Below, piece by piece: positions 45,068 through 53,817 of a DNA stretch of 64,000 nt. Positions within the stretch are counted from its first letter, which is position 1; every line of letters begins with the position of its first letter. The translations under genes were made by a program, and so were the position numbers. The notes under the pieces are model-generated. The model was not told the DNA's origin. It worked only from the letters and a program-made list of their open reading frames with translations, and made no database searches. This DNA is from Pseudomonas hygromyciniae (lineage in GTDB: Bacteria; Pseudomonadota; Gammaproteobacteria; Pseudomonadales; Pseudomonadaceae), in the NCBI RefSeq assembly GCF_016925675.1, contig NZ_CP070506.1, forward strand, positions 5,702,501-5,766,500, in the 5' to 3' direction.

Positions 45068-45150
45068 TTCGCGAGCAAGCCCGCTCCCACATTCGACCGT
45101 ATTCCGATGTTGGAAATCGGTCGAATGTGGGAGCGGGCTTGCCTGCGATA
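45068..45150. repeat. Head-out REP pair with a structured spacer
   Basis: CTTCGCGAGCAAGCCCGCTC ... GAGCGGGCTTGCCTGCGATA; the spacer arms (CATTCGACCG / CGGTCGAATG) extend the stem. Same design as the 11227 element, including related loop bases (GTATTCCGATGTTGGAAAT against AGTTCCACCTTTGGAATG). Confidence 0.88.
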
Positions 45151-45165
45151 GCGGTCGAAAGCCGA

Positions 45166-45381
45166 TCACAGCTTGGCGATCGACACCTCAGTAGACTTCA
45201 CAAACGCAATCACTTCACTGCCAATCACCAACTCCAGCTCTTTCACCGAGCGGGTGGTGATCACCGAGGTGACAATGCCGGACGCGGTCTGCACGTCGAT
45301 TTCCGACAGGACGTCGCCTTCGACAATTTCCTTGATGGTGCCTTTGAACTGGTTACGCACGTTGATCGCTTTGATAGTCAT
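45166..45381 (-). CDS. Mop-type molybdate-binding protein (TOBE domain)
   Basis: 71 aa, one TOBE/Mop domain: AINVRNQFKGTIKEIVEGDV, ASGIVTSVITTRSVKELEL, VIAFVKSTEVSIAKL. Such proteins form hexamers that bind molybdate or related oxyanions. It lies 27 bp downstream of ssuB on the same strand, as commonly seen in Pseudomonas ssu operons (the ssuF position), so a role in sulfonate use is plausible but unproven. Confidence 0.92.
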   Translation of the reverse strand: MTIKAINVRNQFKGTIKEIVEGDVLSEIDVQTASGIVTSVITTRSVKELELVIGSEVIAFVKSTEVSIAKL

Positions 45382-45408
45382 GGTGTTATTCCTTTAGGGA
45401 CAAGTAAG

Positions 45409-46215
45409 TTATTGCGCCCAACGCAATTGCGTAGGCAACGGTGAAACAGGTTCCGGCGCAGGCGGCGTGCCGGGCAGTGACAGCACACGGTTGAGCACTT
45501 CGGTTTCCAGGGCCGCCAGGCGATGGGAGCCACGGACTCTCGGGCGTGGCAGTTCCACATGCAGGTCGAGGCCGATGTCGCCGTCTTCGATCAGGATGAC
45601 CCGGTCGGCAATGGCCACGGCTTCGCTGACGTCATGGGTCACCAGCAACACGGTAAAACCGTGCTTGCGCCACAGGTTTTCGATCAGTTGCTGCATCTCG
45701 ATGCGGGTCAGGGCATCCAGCGCACCCAAGGGCTCATCCAGCAGCAACAGGCGCGGCTGATGAATCAGAGCGCGGGCCAGGGCCACCCGTTGTTTCTGGC
45801 CACCGGACAACGCCGCTGGCCATTCATCGGCACGCTCGGCCAGGCCAACCGCTTCCAGCGCCTCAAGCGCTTGGGGCCGCCAGTTGCCTTTAAGGCCCAG
45901 GCCGACGTTATCGATGATCTTTTTCCACGGCAGCAGGCGCGCTTCCTGGAACATCAGCCGCGTGTCTTCGAGCGCTTCGCTCAGGGGTGCAGAACCTGCA
46001 AGCAACTCGCCACTGCTGGCGCTATCAAGGCCGGCCAGCAGGCGCAGCAAGGTACTTTTGCCACAGCCACTGCGGCCAACAACGGCCACGAACTGGCCCG
46101 CCGGGATGTGCAGGTCAATCTCGCGCAGGACTTCCCGCGCGCCGAACGCCTTGCGCAGCTTGCGCACCGCCAACGGGATGCCCCGCAGCAGGCGTGGAGG
46201 TTGTTGAGCGGTCAT
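45409..46215 (-). CDS. ssuB: Sulfonate ABC transporter ATPase SsuB
   Basis: 268 aa. Walker [21 protein letters not shown], signature [19 protein letters not shown], Walker [15 protein letters not shown], switch [11 protein letters not shown]. It energises alkanesulfonate uptake through SsuC. Overlaps the ssuC stop by 4 bp (ATGA). Confidence 0.95.
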   Translation of the reverse strand: MTAQQPPRLLRGIPLAVRKLRKAFGAREVLREIDLHIPAGQFVAVVGRSGCGKSTLLRLLAGLDSASSGELLAGSAPLSEALEDTRLMFQEARLLPWKKIIDNVGLGLKGNWRPQALEALEAVGLAERADEWPAALSGGQKQRVALARALIHQPRLLLLDEPLGALDALTRIEMQQLIENLWRKHGFTVLLVTHDVSEAVAIADRVILIEDGDIGLDLHVELPRPRVRGSHRLAALETEVLNRVLSLPGTPPAPEPVSPLPTQLRWAQ

Positions 46216-47000
46216 GCCGCACCTCCTTTATGCACTTGATAGGCCGGATGCCAGCGCAGCCACACTCGCTCCAGGCCACGCGCTGCGAGGTCGGCCAACT
46301 TGCCGAGCACCGCGTACAGCACAATCGCCAGCACCACCACGTCGGTTTGCAGGAACTCCCGGGCATTCATCGCCAGGTAGCCGATACCGGAGCTGGCGGA
46401 AATGGTTTCCGCGACGATCAGCGTCAACCACATAAAGCCCAGGGCAAAACGCACCCCCACCAGGATCGAAGGCAAGGCGCCGGGCAGGATCACCTGGCGA
46501 AACAGGCTGAACCCCGACAAGCCATAACTGCGCGCCATCTCCACCAGTGCCGGATCGACGTTGCGGATGCCGTGATAGGTGTTGAGGTAGATGGGGAACA
46601 GCGTGCCGAGGGCGACCAGGAAAATCTTCGCCGTCTCATCGATGCCGAACCACAGAATCACCAGCGGGATCAGCGCCAAGTGCGGCACGTTGCGAATCAT
46701 CTGCACCGAGCTGTCCAGCAGGCGCTCGCCCCATGTCGACAGGCCAGTGATAAAACCCAGGGCCAGGCCGATACCGCCGCCGATCACAAAACCCAGGCCC
46801 GCGCGCCAGCCGCTGATGGCCAGGTGGGTCCAGATTTCACCGCTGCTCACCAGGTGCACGCCAGCCGCAATTACTGCGCTGGGGGCCGGCAAAATCCGCG
46901 TCGACAGCCAGCCTGCCGACACCGACAACTGCCACACCACCAGCAACAGGACCGGCAGCGCCCAAGGCGCCAGCCGATGCAGAATCCGTTGACTATTCAT
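46212..47000 (-). CDS. ssuC: Sulfonate ABC transporter permease SsuC
   Basis: 262-aa inner-membrane permease. Several hydrophobic helices and the EAA-type loop ([20 protein letters not shown]). Ten bp after ssuD and overlapping ssuB, so one transcript. Confidence 0.95.
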   Translation of the reverse strand: MNSQRILHRLAPWALPVLLLVVWQLSVSAGWLSTRILPAPSAVIAAGVHLVSSGEIWTHLAISGWRAGLGFVIGGGIGLALGFITGLSTWGERLLDSSVQMIRNVPHLALIPLVILWFGIDETAKIFLVALGTLFPIYLNTYHGIRNVDPALVEMARSYGLSGFSLFRQVILPGALPSILVGVRFALGFMWLTLIVAETISASSGIGYLAMNAREFLQTDVVVLAIVLYAVLGKLADLAARGLERVWLRWHPAYQVHKGGAA

Positions 47001-47009
47001 GACGGCGCC

Positions 47010-48158
47010 TCAGCTCTGCGACGCGGCTTTGGGAAGAATGTCGTTGGCCACCATCTCGCCAAACGGGCTGACGTAACCGGCGCTTTTCGGCAGCTCGGGA
47101 CGTTCGATATCCAGGTGCGGGAACAGCAATTCCGCAACCCGGTACGACTCTTCCAGGTGTGGATAACCGGAGAAAATAAAGGTGTCGATGCCCAGGTCCG
47201 CGTACTCCTTGACCCGCGCCGCCACGGTCGGCCCATCGCCCACCAGTGCCGTGCCGGCGCCGCCGCGTACCAGGCCAACGCCGGCCCACAGGTTGGGGCT
47301 GACTTCGAGGTTGTCGCGACTGCCGCCATGCAAGGCGGCCATGCGCTGCTGGCCCACCGAATCAAAGCGTGCCAGCGAGGCCTGGGCACGGGCGATGGTG
47401 TCATCGTCCAGATGGGAGATCAGTTTGTCGGCGGCTTTCCATGCCTCGTCGTTGGTTTCACGCACGATCACATGCAAGCGAATACCGAAGCGCACGGTGC
47501 GCCCGAGCTTGGCCGCCTTGTCCCGTACCTGTTCGATTTTTTCCGCCACCGCCGCCGGTGGCTCGCCCCAGGTCAGGACCATTTCCACTTGTTCGGCTGC
47601 CAGGTCCTGGGCCGCTTCGGAAGATCCACCAAAATACAGCGGCGGACGGGGCTGCTGGATCGGTGGGTAGAGCAACTTGGCGCCTTTGACGCTGATGTGC
47701 TGGCCGTCGTAGTCCACGGTTTCGCCTTCCAGCACGCGCCGCCAGATGCGGGTGAATTCCACCGAGGCCTGGTAGCGCTCCTCATGGCTGAGGAACAGGC
47801 CATCACCGGCCAGTTCTTCCGGATCACCACCGGTCACCAGGTTGAACAGCGCCCGGCCACCGGACAGCCGATCCAGGGTCGCGGCCTGGCGCGCCGCCAC
47901 CGTCGGGGAAATGATCCCGGGGCGCAGTGCTACCAGGAATTTCAGACGCTGGGTCACCGGGATCAACGAGGCGGCCACCAGCCACGAGTCTTCGCAAGAA
48001 CGACCGGTGGGGATCAGTACCCCGCCAAAACCCAGGCGATCAGCGGCCTGGGCCACCTGTTGCAGATAACCGTGATCCACGGCGCGAGCGCCTTCGGCGG
48101 TGCCAAGGTAATGGCCGTCGCCGTGGGTAGGCAGGAACCAGAAAATATTGAGGCTCAT
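47010..48158 (-). CDS. ssuD: FMNH2-dependent alkanesulfonate monooxygenase SsuD
   Basis: 382-aa luciferase-like monooxygenase that splits alkanesulfonates into aldehyde and sulfite using FMNH2 from Ssu[21 protein letters not shown] is the family N-terminus; [20 protein letters not shown] and [15 protein letters not shown] are conserved. The ATG at 48158 has GGAGACAACTCC before it; 14 codons further upstream are not part of the protein. Confidence 0.96.
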   Translation of the reverse strand: MSLNIFWFLPTHGDGHYLGTAEGARAVDHGYLQQVAQAADRLGFGGVLIPTGRSCEDSWLVAASLIPVTQRLKFLVALRPGIISPTVAARQAATLDRLSGGRALFNLVTGGDPEELAGDGLFLSHEERYQASVEFTRIWRRVLEGETVDYDGQHISVKGAKLLYPPIQQPRPPLYFGGSSEAAQDLAAEQVEMVLTWGEPPAAVAEKIEQVRDKAAKLGRTVRFGIRLHVIVRETNDEAWKAADKLISHLDDDTIARAQASLARFDSVGQQRMAALHGGSRDNLEVSPNLWAGVGLVRGGAGTALVGDGPTVAARVKEYADLGIDTFIFSGYPHLEESYRVAELLFPHLDIERPELPKSAGYVSPFGEMVANDILPKAASQS

Positions 48159-48183
48159 GGAGTTGTCTCCTGAAGAAGTCGGA

Positions 48184-49152
48184 TTACGGCGCTTTGGCAA
48201 CGGTCGCAGGTGGCGTCCAGATCACGTCCTTGATGCTCAAGGGCTTGGGAATCAATTTGAGCTGGTAGAAGGTGTCAGCGATTTTCTGCTGCGCGGCGAC
48301 CACTTGCGGGGTCAGGAACAGCGCGCCGTAGCCCTGGCGTTTGACCGAGGTCAGGGTGATGTCAGCCGGCAAGCCGAGCAGCGGCGCAACTTGTTCGGTG
48401 ACTTCCTGGGGGTTGGCCTTGGACCATTCGCCCACGGCGCGCACTTCTTCCACCAACGCCTTGATCACCTCCGGGTGTTTTTCGGTGTAGGGCTTGGTGG
48501 CCAGGTAGAACTGGTGGTTGTCGGCAATGCCGGTGGCGTCACGTAGGGTGCGGGCTTGCAGTTGTTGCTCGGCGGCCGCCTGGTACGGGTCCCAGATGAC
48601 CCAGGCGTCGACACTGCCACGCTCGAAAGCGGCACGAGCGTCGGCGGGCGGCAGGAACACGGTCTGTACGTCGGTGTATTTCAGGCCGGCGTCTTCCAGG
48701 GCGCGTACCAGCAGGTAATGCACGTTGGAGCCTTTGTTGAGCACGACTTTCTTGCCCTTGAGCTCGGCCACCGATTTGATCGGCGAATCCTTGGGTACCA
48801 GGATGGCTTCGCTGGTCGGCGCTGGCGGTTCGTAGGCGACGTAGAGCAGATCGGCACCGGCGGCCTGGGCGAACACCGGTGGGGTTTCGCCGGTGACGCC
48901 AAAGTCGATGGAGCCGACATTCAGCCCTTCGAGCAACTGCGGGCCACCGGGAAACTCGGTCCACTGCACGTTCACGCCCTGGTCGGCCAGGCGTTTTTCC
49001 AGGGTGCCCTTAGCCTTGAGCAGCACCAGGGTGCCGTATTTCTGATAACCGATCCGCAGGGTTTGCGCGGCCTGGGCTTGAACAATGGCGCCGAAGGACA
49101 CAGCCGCAGCAAACAGTGCGACCAGGCCCCGACGCAAGATGATAGTGCGCAT
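48184..49152 (-). CDS. ssuA: Sulfonate-binding periplasmic protein SsuA
   Basis: 322 aa. Signal peptide with [20 protein letters not shown]; binding domain [77 protein letters not shown]. The ATG at 49152 follows GGAGAGC; a longer frame through the upstream repeats is rejected. Confidence 0.95.
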   Translation of the reverse strand: MRTIILRRGLVALFAAAVSFGAIVQAQAAQTLRIGYQKYGTLVLLKAKGTLEKRLADQGVNVQWTEFPGGPQLLEGLNVGSIDFGVTGETPPVFAQAAGADLLYVAYEPPAPTSEAILVPKDSPIKSVAELKGKKVVLNKGSNVHYLLVRALEDAGLKYTDVQTVFLPPADARAAFERGSVDAWVIWDPYQAAAEQQLQARTLRDATGIADNHQFYLATKPYTEKHPEVIKALVEEVRAVGEWSKANPQEVTEQVAPLLGLPADITLTSVKRQGYGALFLTPQVVAAQQKIADTFYQLKLIPKPLSIKDVIWTPPATVAKAP

Positions 49153-49230
49153 GGCGCTCTCCAAATTGACGATTAGGGTTGTGGCTGCACCTGCTTGGCC
49201 GTTGGCGGCTGAGTAAGGTGAGGGTTTTGT

Positions 49231-49279
49231 ATTCGGGTGTGGCTTATATCCGGGCGTGGCTATATTCGGGTGTGGCTTA
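49231..49279. repeat. Three imperfect tandem 16-17 bp units between ssuE and ssuA
   Basis: ATTCGGGTGTGGCTTAT, ATCCGGGCGTGGCTAT, ATTCGGGTGTGGCTTA. The third unit contains the ssuE stop codon (49277-49279). They occupy part of the 124-bp ssuE-ssuA gap and look like slippage expansion of the gene end. Confidence 0.85.
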
Positions 49280-49870
49280 GATGCTCCAGCGAGCACTCAA
49301 CAAACGTTCATTCAACACATGGGGGTCCAACGGTTGCGGGCGACGGGCCATGGCGCTGTAGAACTGCTCCAGGGCTTCGCTCAAGCGTTGTTCAAGGATC
49401 GGCACCAACTGCGCCTGGGCACTGCCTTCGCCGTAGGCGATCTGGCTGTCCTCGGCAAAAATCCCGTGCAGCAGCTCCTGGGCTTTGAGTGCCGACAGCA
49501 CAGGCTTCAAGGCGTAGTCCACCGCCAGCATGTGGGCAATGCTGCCGCCAGTGGCCATGGGCAGTACCACCTTATGGGCCAGGGCGCGTTCCGGCAGCAG
49601 GTCGAGGACGGTTTTCAAGGCGCCTGAAAACGAGGCCTTGTACACCGGCGTGGCGATCAGCAAACCATCGGCATTGGCCACCTGGGCCAGCAGGTCGAGG
49701 ACCTTCGGGCTGTCGAAGCGGGCATACAACAAATCTTCGGCCGGGAAGTCCCGTACCTGATAACTCACCACTTCCACGCCTTGCTGCTGCAACCAGCGCC
49801 GGGAGTGATCCAGCAAAACCCCGGACCGGGAACGCTGACTGGGACTGCCACCAAGTGTTACGACCAGCAT
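49277..49870 (-). CDS. ssuE: NAD(P)H-dependent FMN reductase SsuE
   Basis: 197-aa flavodoxin-like reductase that supplies FMNH2 to Ssu[21 protein letters not shown] at the N-terminus, then [20 protein letters not shown] and [20 protein letters not shown]. First gene of ssuEADCB; the promoter should lie in 49871-50030. Confidence 0.95.
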   Translation of the reverse strand: MLVVTLGGSPSQRSRSGVLLDHSRRWLQQQGVEVVSYQVRDFPAEDLLYARFDSPKVLDLLAQVANADGLLIATPVYKASFSGALKTVLDLLPERALAHKVVLPMATGGSIAHMLAVDYALKPVLSALKAQELLHGIFAEDSQIAYGEGSAQAQLVPILEQRLSEALEQFYSAMARRPQPLDPHVLNERLLSARWSI

Positions 49871-50024
49871 CGGGAGTTTCCTTGAGCAAGTGTCGGCGGT
49901 TCGCGGTACAGCGATGGCGCCAAGATGGGACAGACCTTATCAGCAGATTTATATATCTATAAATCTTATTTTTTTCATTTGTTTATTCTTTAAATGCATA
50001 TACAGAAGAGCATTCAGCGGGCGA
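49871..50024 (-). promoter_or_regulatory. ssuE promoter region with an AT-rich inverted repeat
   Basis: AGATTTATA-TATC-TATAAATCT (49945-49966) is a perfect 9-bp inverted repeat 75 bp before the ssuE start. It is a candidate binding site for a sulfur-starvation regulator (CysB, Cbl or SsuR-like LysR proteins bind AT-rich dyads upstream of such operons). The rest of the 317-bp gap holds the lsfA terminator and a REPIN. Confidence 0.5.
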
Positions 50025-50047
50025 AAAAAAAGGCCGTCGAAACGGCC
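50025..50047 (-). terminator. Rho-independent terminator of lsfA
   Basis: Read leftwards: GGCCGT-TTCG-ACGGCC followed by TTTTTTTT. It lies beyond the REPIN and 141 bp after the lsfA stop. Confidence 0.85.
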
Positions 50048-50087
50048 TGAAAACCCCTGCTATGTGAGCACTGAAATGCGATCAACC

Positions 50088-50176
50088 TGTGGGAGCGGGC
50101 TTGCTCGCGAATGCGGCGTATCAGTCAGCACATTTCTTGCTGATCTACCGCATTCGCGAGCAAGCCCGCTCCCACA
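50088..50176. repeat. REPIN downstream of lsfA
   Basis: TGTGGGAGCGGGCTTGCTCG ... CGAGCAAGCCCGCTCCCACA; it lies within the lsfA 3' untranslated region, before the terminator, so it would be transcribed. Confidence 0.92.
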
Positions 50177-50187
50177 TTGGATTCGGG

Positions 50188-50826
50188 TTAACGATTAGGT
50201 TGTGGGGTCAGCCGCAGATACGGTTTGACAGCGCGATAGCCCTTGGGAAAGCGCTGCTTGATCTCTTCCTCATCCTTGAGCGACGGCACGATCACCACTT
50301 CATCACCGTCCTGCCAGTTGGCCGGGGTGGCGACTTTATAGTTGTCGGTCAGTTGCAACGAGTCGATCACCCGCAGGATTTCGTGGAAATTGCGCCCGGT
50401 GCTGGCCGGGTAGGTGATGGTCAGGCGAATCTTTTTGTTCGGGTCGATCACGAACAGCGAACGTACGGTCAGGGTGTCGTTGGCATTGGGGTGGATCAGG
50501 TCGTACAGGTCCGAGACCTTGCGGTCGGCATCGGCCAGGATCGGGAAGTTGACGAGGGTGTTCTGGGTCTCGTTGATGTCCTCGATCCACTTGTGGTGGG
50601 AGTCCACCGGGTCTACCGACAGGGCAATGGCCTTGACCCCACGCTTGGCAAACTCATCTTTGAGCTTGGCGGTGAAACCCAGCTCGGTGGTGCACACCGG
50701 GGTGAAGTCCGCCGGGTGGGAAAACAGCACGCCCCAGCTATCGCCCAGCCACTCGTGGAAACGAATCTTGCCGGCGCTGGAGTCCTGTTCAAAGTCGGGG
50801 GCGATATCGCCCAGTCTGAGGCTCAT
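50188..50826 (-). CDS. lsfA: 1-Cys peroxiredoxin LsfA
   Basis: 212 aa, Prx6-type. Peroxidatic cysteine near residue 45 in HPADFTPVCTTELGF; ALSVDPVDSHHKWIEDINET and YPASTGRNFHEILRVIDSLQ are typical of the 1-Cys group, and no resolving cysteine is evident. LsfA of pseudomonads is induced by sulfur limitation and detoxifies peroxides, possibly those from reduced flavin of SsuD-type oxygenases. The position next to ssuEADCB agrees. Confidence 0.94.
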   Translation of the reverse strand: MSLRLGDIAPDFEQDSSAGKIRFHEWLGDSWGVLFSHPADFTPVCTTELGFTAKLKDEFAKRGVKAIALSVDPVDSHHKWIEDINETQNTLVNFPILADADRKVSDLYDLIHPNANDTLTVRSLFVIDPNKKIRLTITYPASTGRNFHEILRVIDSLQLTDNYKVATPANWQDGDEVVIVPSLKDEEEIKQRFPKGYRAVKPYLRLTPQPNR

Positions 50827-50889
50827 GGTGTGGCTCCTGATGAGTGCTTATGGGATCCACTGTGCCTGCGCTGATGAGATTTTAAAAAG

Positions 50890-50907
50890 AATAAATATCG
50901 ATTTATT
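50890..50907. promoter_or_regulatory. AT-rich near-palindrome upstream of lsfA
   Basis: AATAAAT-ATCG-ATTTATT, 64 bp before the lsfA start. In base composition and distance it resembles the repeat upstream of ssuE, so a shared regulator is possible. Confidence 0.45.
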
Positions 50908-50960
50908 TAGACGATAAAGGAATATAAAGCAGTGCGTTGATTGACCAATTTCAGGGCAAA

Positions 50961-50992
50961 AAAAACCTCGCAATTATCGCGAGGTTTTTTTC
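50961..50992. terminator. Bidirectional-looking terminator of the OprD-type porin gene
   Basis: AAAAACCTCGC-AATTATC-GCGAGGTTTTTTT, a stem flanked by A and T tracts, 11 bp beyond the porin stop. Confidence 0.9.
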
Positions 50993-51002
50993 TCAACGGT
51001 TC

Positions 51003-52328
51003 TTACAGGAAGCTGTAAGTGTAGTTGAAGATCAGACGAGTCTGGTCCTGGTCCTGAATGCCGGTACCGCTACCGCGATAGACACCGTGACGCAGTGTAG
51101 TACCAAAGCCTTTCAGAGCACCCTGCTGAATGGTGTAGTCGATACGCATATCGCGTTCCCACTCGGACTGGTCACTGCCACCTTTCGCGGATTTGATGTT
51201 GTCGCCATGCAGGTAAGCAATCGAGGTTTTCAAACCTGGAACGCCCAATGCAGCGAAGTCATAGGAGTACTGACCGAAGGTGGTGTTTTCACCCGCACGC
51301 ACGAAGGAGTTGATCATGCTATCGGTGAAGAGGTAGAAGCTGGAACCGCCGGCGCCTTCGTTACGGCCATTGCCGTCAACCACACTGCCCTGGTTCAACC
51401 AAACGAAACCGCCGTCATCATTGACACGCTGATGACCGACCATGAACGCACTGCCCCCCAGGGAGTAGGTGAACATGGCGCTCCAGGTTTTGTTATTAAC
51501 CTCGCCAGCATCCTTCGCGTAACCACCGTTGTTGTTGAACTGGTAGCCAGCCTGGCCATTCTTGCCATCGGAGCTGCTGTCAAAATAACGCAGGTCGGTT
51601 TTGAACGACTGACCTTCGGTGATCGGGTAGACGTGGACCAGACCCAGGAAGTGTTGCTTATAGAAGTCTTCCAGGTTGGCGTAGTAGTACTGCAATGTCA
51701 GGTCTTTAGTGACTTTCCAATCAGCACCGCCAAAGCGGAATTGGTTGCTTTCCTGGGTAGCACCGTTGACGGACAGGCCAGTGCTATTGCTTGAGGCACG
51801 CCCGGTGGCGTGTTCAAGTTGACCTGCGTTAAACGTCACATTGTCGATTTCTTTAGAGGTGACAGTGCCGCCTTCAAAGGTCTGAGGCAGCAGACGACCG
51901 TCGCTTGCAATCAGAATCGGCAGGTTTGGCGCCAAGGCACCACCCAGGTGGGCTTCGGTCTTGGAGAAGCGGGCTTTTACGTTGGCGCTCGCGCTGCTCC
52001 AGCTACTGACGGCCGAACCATCTGTATCGCTTGGAACAAAGGAGTTGCTATTAGGGTGATGACCACGGCCACCATCGAGGTGAAAGCCGACCAATGCCTG
52101 GGCATCGATACCAAAGCCGACCGTGCCTTCAGTGAAACCAGACTGGACGTTGAACTTCAGGCCGGTGGCCGTTTCGCGCTGGTCAGCACCGCCTTCACGC
52201 TGATCGTTATCAAAATACAGGGTCCGAGAACTTACGGATGCCTTGGTGTCTTCAACAAAACCAGCGGCGCCAGCTTGCTGAGCCAAAACCCCAGCCGCGA
52301 CGGCGATCGCCAATGTGTACTTCTTCAT
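51003..52328 (-). CDS. OprD-family outer-membrane porin
   Basis: 441 aa. Signal peptide KKYTLAIAVAAGVLAQQAGA, then FVEDTKASVSSRTLYFDNDQ, which matches the family start (D...R..Y). Alternating beta-strand pattern, Gly/Asn-rich turns, and C-terminal LRHGVYRGSGTGIQDQDQTR ending in YTYSFL, the OprD terminal strand with final aromatic-x-x. The substrate is not readable; position beside ssu, lsfA and tauA suggests organosulfur solutes, as inference. Confidence 0.92.
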   Translation of the reverse strand: MKKYTLAIAVAAGVLAQQAGAAGFVEDTKASVSSRTLYFDNDQREGGADQRETATGLKFNVQSGFTEGTVGFGIDAQALVGFHLDGGRGHHPNSNSFVPSDTDGSAVSSWSSASANVKARFSKTEAHLGGALAPNLPILIASDGRLLPQTFEGGTVTSKEIDNVTFNAGQLEHATGRASSNSTGLSVNGATQESNQFRFGGADWKVTKDLTLQYYYANLEDFYKQHFLGLVHVYPITEGQSFKTDLRYFDSSSDGKNGQAGYQFNNNGGYAKDAGEVNNKTWSAMFTYSLGGSAFMVGHQRVNDDGGFVWLNQGSVVDGNGRNEGAGGSSFYLFTDSMINSFVRAGENTTFGQYSYDFAALGVPGLKTSIAYLHGDNIKSAKGGSDQSEWERDMRIDYTIQQGALKGFGTTLRHGVYRGSGTGIQDQDQTRLIFNYTYSFL

Positions 52329-52697
52329 GTACCGCTCCTCTCGTTTCTAATTTTTGTAGTTCTTTGGTCTCGGGTCTGACGCCCTCGATCCACAGATGCG
52401 CGATTAGCGCCAGATCGTGACTGACAAGTCAATCGTAACCTTGTATGTCTACTACCTTCGTCTAACCGCAGTTGATTTGGTCCCTGCAGGGTAATGAGTT
52501 TTTCATACACCCAAAAAGAATTATTTCATCCTTTTTCATACTATTCAGGAATAACACTTTCCATGGCGCGACAATCCCGCAGCGGGGTATCGCTCCATAA
52601 GCTAATTCCTAAAGGGTATTTGTTGGCCATTTTTTAGATCGTTTAGTGTGAGCAGAATCTCGCACACGTCACTCACGATCAAAAAGGCGACGCCATC
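52329..52697. promoter_or_regulatory. Divergent regulatory region between the OprD-type porin and tauA
   Basis: 369 bp without genes, AT-rich, containing runs such as GGAATAACAC and CATAAGCTAATTCCTAAAG (52598-52616) that look like LysR/CysB-type upstream sites. No safe -35/-10 pair. It may serve both genes. Confidence 0.45.
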
Positions 52698-53684
52698 ATG
52701 GCCAAACGCGCATCCTCTAGTCAATTTGTTACAGTTTTACTATCACTTACACTTTCTTTTGGCGTGCAAGCGGCCAGTCTCACCATCGGTTACCAAACCG
52801 GGGTTGACCCCAGCAAAGTGCCCCAGGCCGACGGCGTCTATGAGCAGGCCATCGGCGAGAAAATCGACTGGCGCCGCTTCAATAGCGGCCCGGAAGTGAT
52901 CACCGCGATTGCCTCCGGCGATGTGCAGATCGGCAACCTCGGCTCCAGCCCTTTGGCGGCCGCCGCATCCCGTAATCTACCCATCGTAGCGTTCATCGTA
53001 TCGGCTCAGATCAATGGTTCTGAAGCTTTGGTAGTGCGCAACGGCAGTCATATTGACGCACCCAAGGACCTGATCGGCAAAACCATCGCCACGCCTTTTG
53101 TCTCCACATCCCACTACAGCCTGCTCGGGGCCCTGAAACACTGGGGCCTGGACACAAAGCAGGTCAAAGTGGTGAACCTGCAACCGGTGCAAATTGCCGC
53201 AGCCTGGAAACGCGGGGATATCGACGGCGCGTTTGTCTGGTCGCCGGCCCTGGGGGAAATCCGCAAGACCGGCAAGATCCTCACCGATGCTGCCCAGGTG
53301 GGCCAATGGGGCGCGCCGACGTTCGAGGTGTGGGTGGTGCGCAAGGATTTTGCCGAGAAGTACCCTGAGGTGGTGGCCAAGTTTGCCAAGGTCACCCTGG
53401 ATTCATTTGCCGAGTACGCGGCGCACAAATCCGAGTGGACGGCGGATTCGGTACCGGTACAGAAGATCGCCCGATTGACCGGCGCAAACGCTGCGGATAT
53501 CCCAGAACTGCTGGAAGGCAGCACCTTCCCCGATGCCCGGGCGCAGCAAACCGAGGCCTTGCTCAATGGCGGGACAGCCAAGGCCATTGGGGAGACGGCG
53601 AAGTTTCTTAAGGAACAAGGGAAAGTAGAGACCGTGTTACCGGACTATTCGGCCTATGTGACCGGAAAATTCATCAAAGAATAA
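52698..53684 (+). CDS. tauA: TauA-like taurine/sulfonate-binding periplasmic protein, without adjacent transporter genes
   Basis: 328 aa. Signal peptide SQFVTVLLSLTLSFGVQA; mature part SLTIGYQTGVDPSKVPQADG, RRFNSGPEVITAIASGDVQI, GNLGSSPLAAAASRNLPIVA, STSHYSLLGALKHWGLDTKQ, AAWKRGDIDGAFVWSPALGE. These fit TauA. No tauBCD follows: a REPIN and argA come next. It may work with SsuBC or with Tau permeases encoded elsewhere. AAGGCGA lies before the ATG. Confidence 0.9.
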   Translation: MAKRASSSQFVTVLLSLTLSFGVQAASLTIGYQTGVDPSKVPQADGVYEQAIGEKIDWRRFNSGPEVITAIASGDVQIGNLGSSPLAAAASRNLPIVAFIVSAQINGSEALVVRNGSHIDAPKDLIGKTIATPFVSTSHYSLLGALKHWGLDTKQVKVVNLQPVQIAAAWKRGDIDGAFVWSPALGEIRKTGKILTDAAQVGQWGAPTFEVWVVRKDFAEKYPEVVAKFAKVTLDSFAEYAAHKSEWTADSVPVQKIARLTGANAADIPELLEGSTFPDARAQQTEALLNGGTAKAIGETAKFLKEQGKVETVLPDYSAYVTGKFIKE

Positions 53685-53697
53685 ACCCGGACAAAGA

Positions 53698-53789
53698 ATG
53701 TGGGAGCGGGCTTGCTCGCGAAGGCGGTGTGCCAGTCAATACATGTGCTGACTGACACACCGCCTTCGCGAGCAAGCCCGCTCCCACAT
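53698..53789. repeat. REPIN between tauA and argA
   Basis: ATGTGGGAGCGGGCTTGCTC ... GAGCAAGCCCGCTCCCACAT, with the inner stems GGCGGTGTGCCAGTCA / TGACTGACACACCGCC, between convergent genes. Confidence 0.92.
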
Positions 53790-53817
53790 TAGGTATTGGG
53801 TGTACCGAATACCGTGT

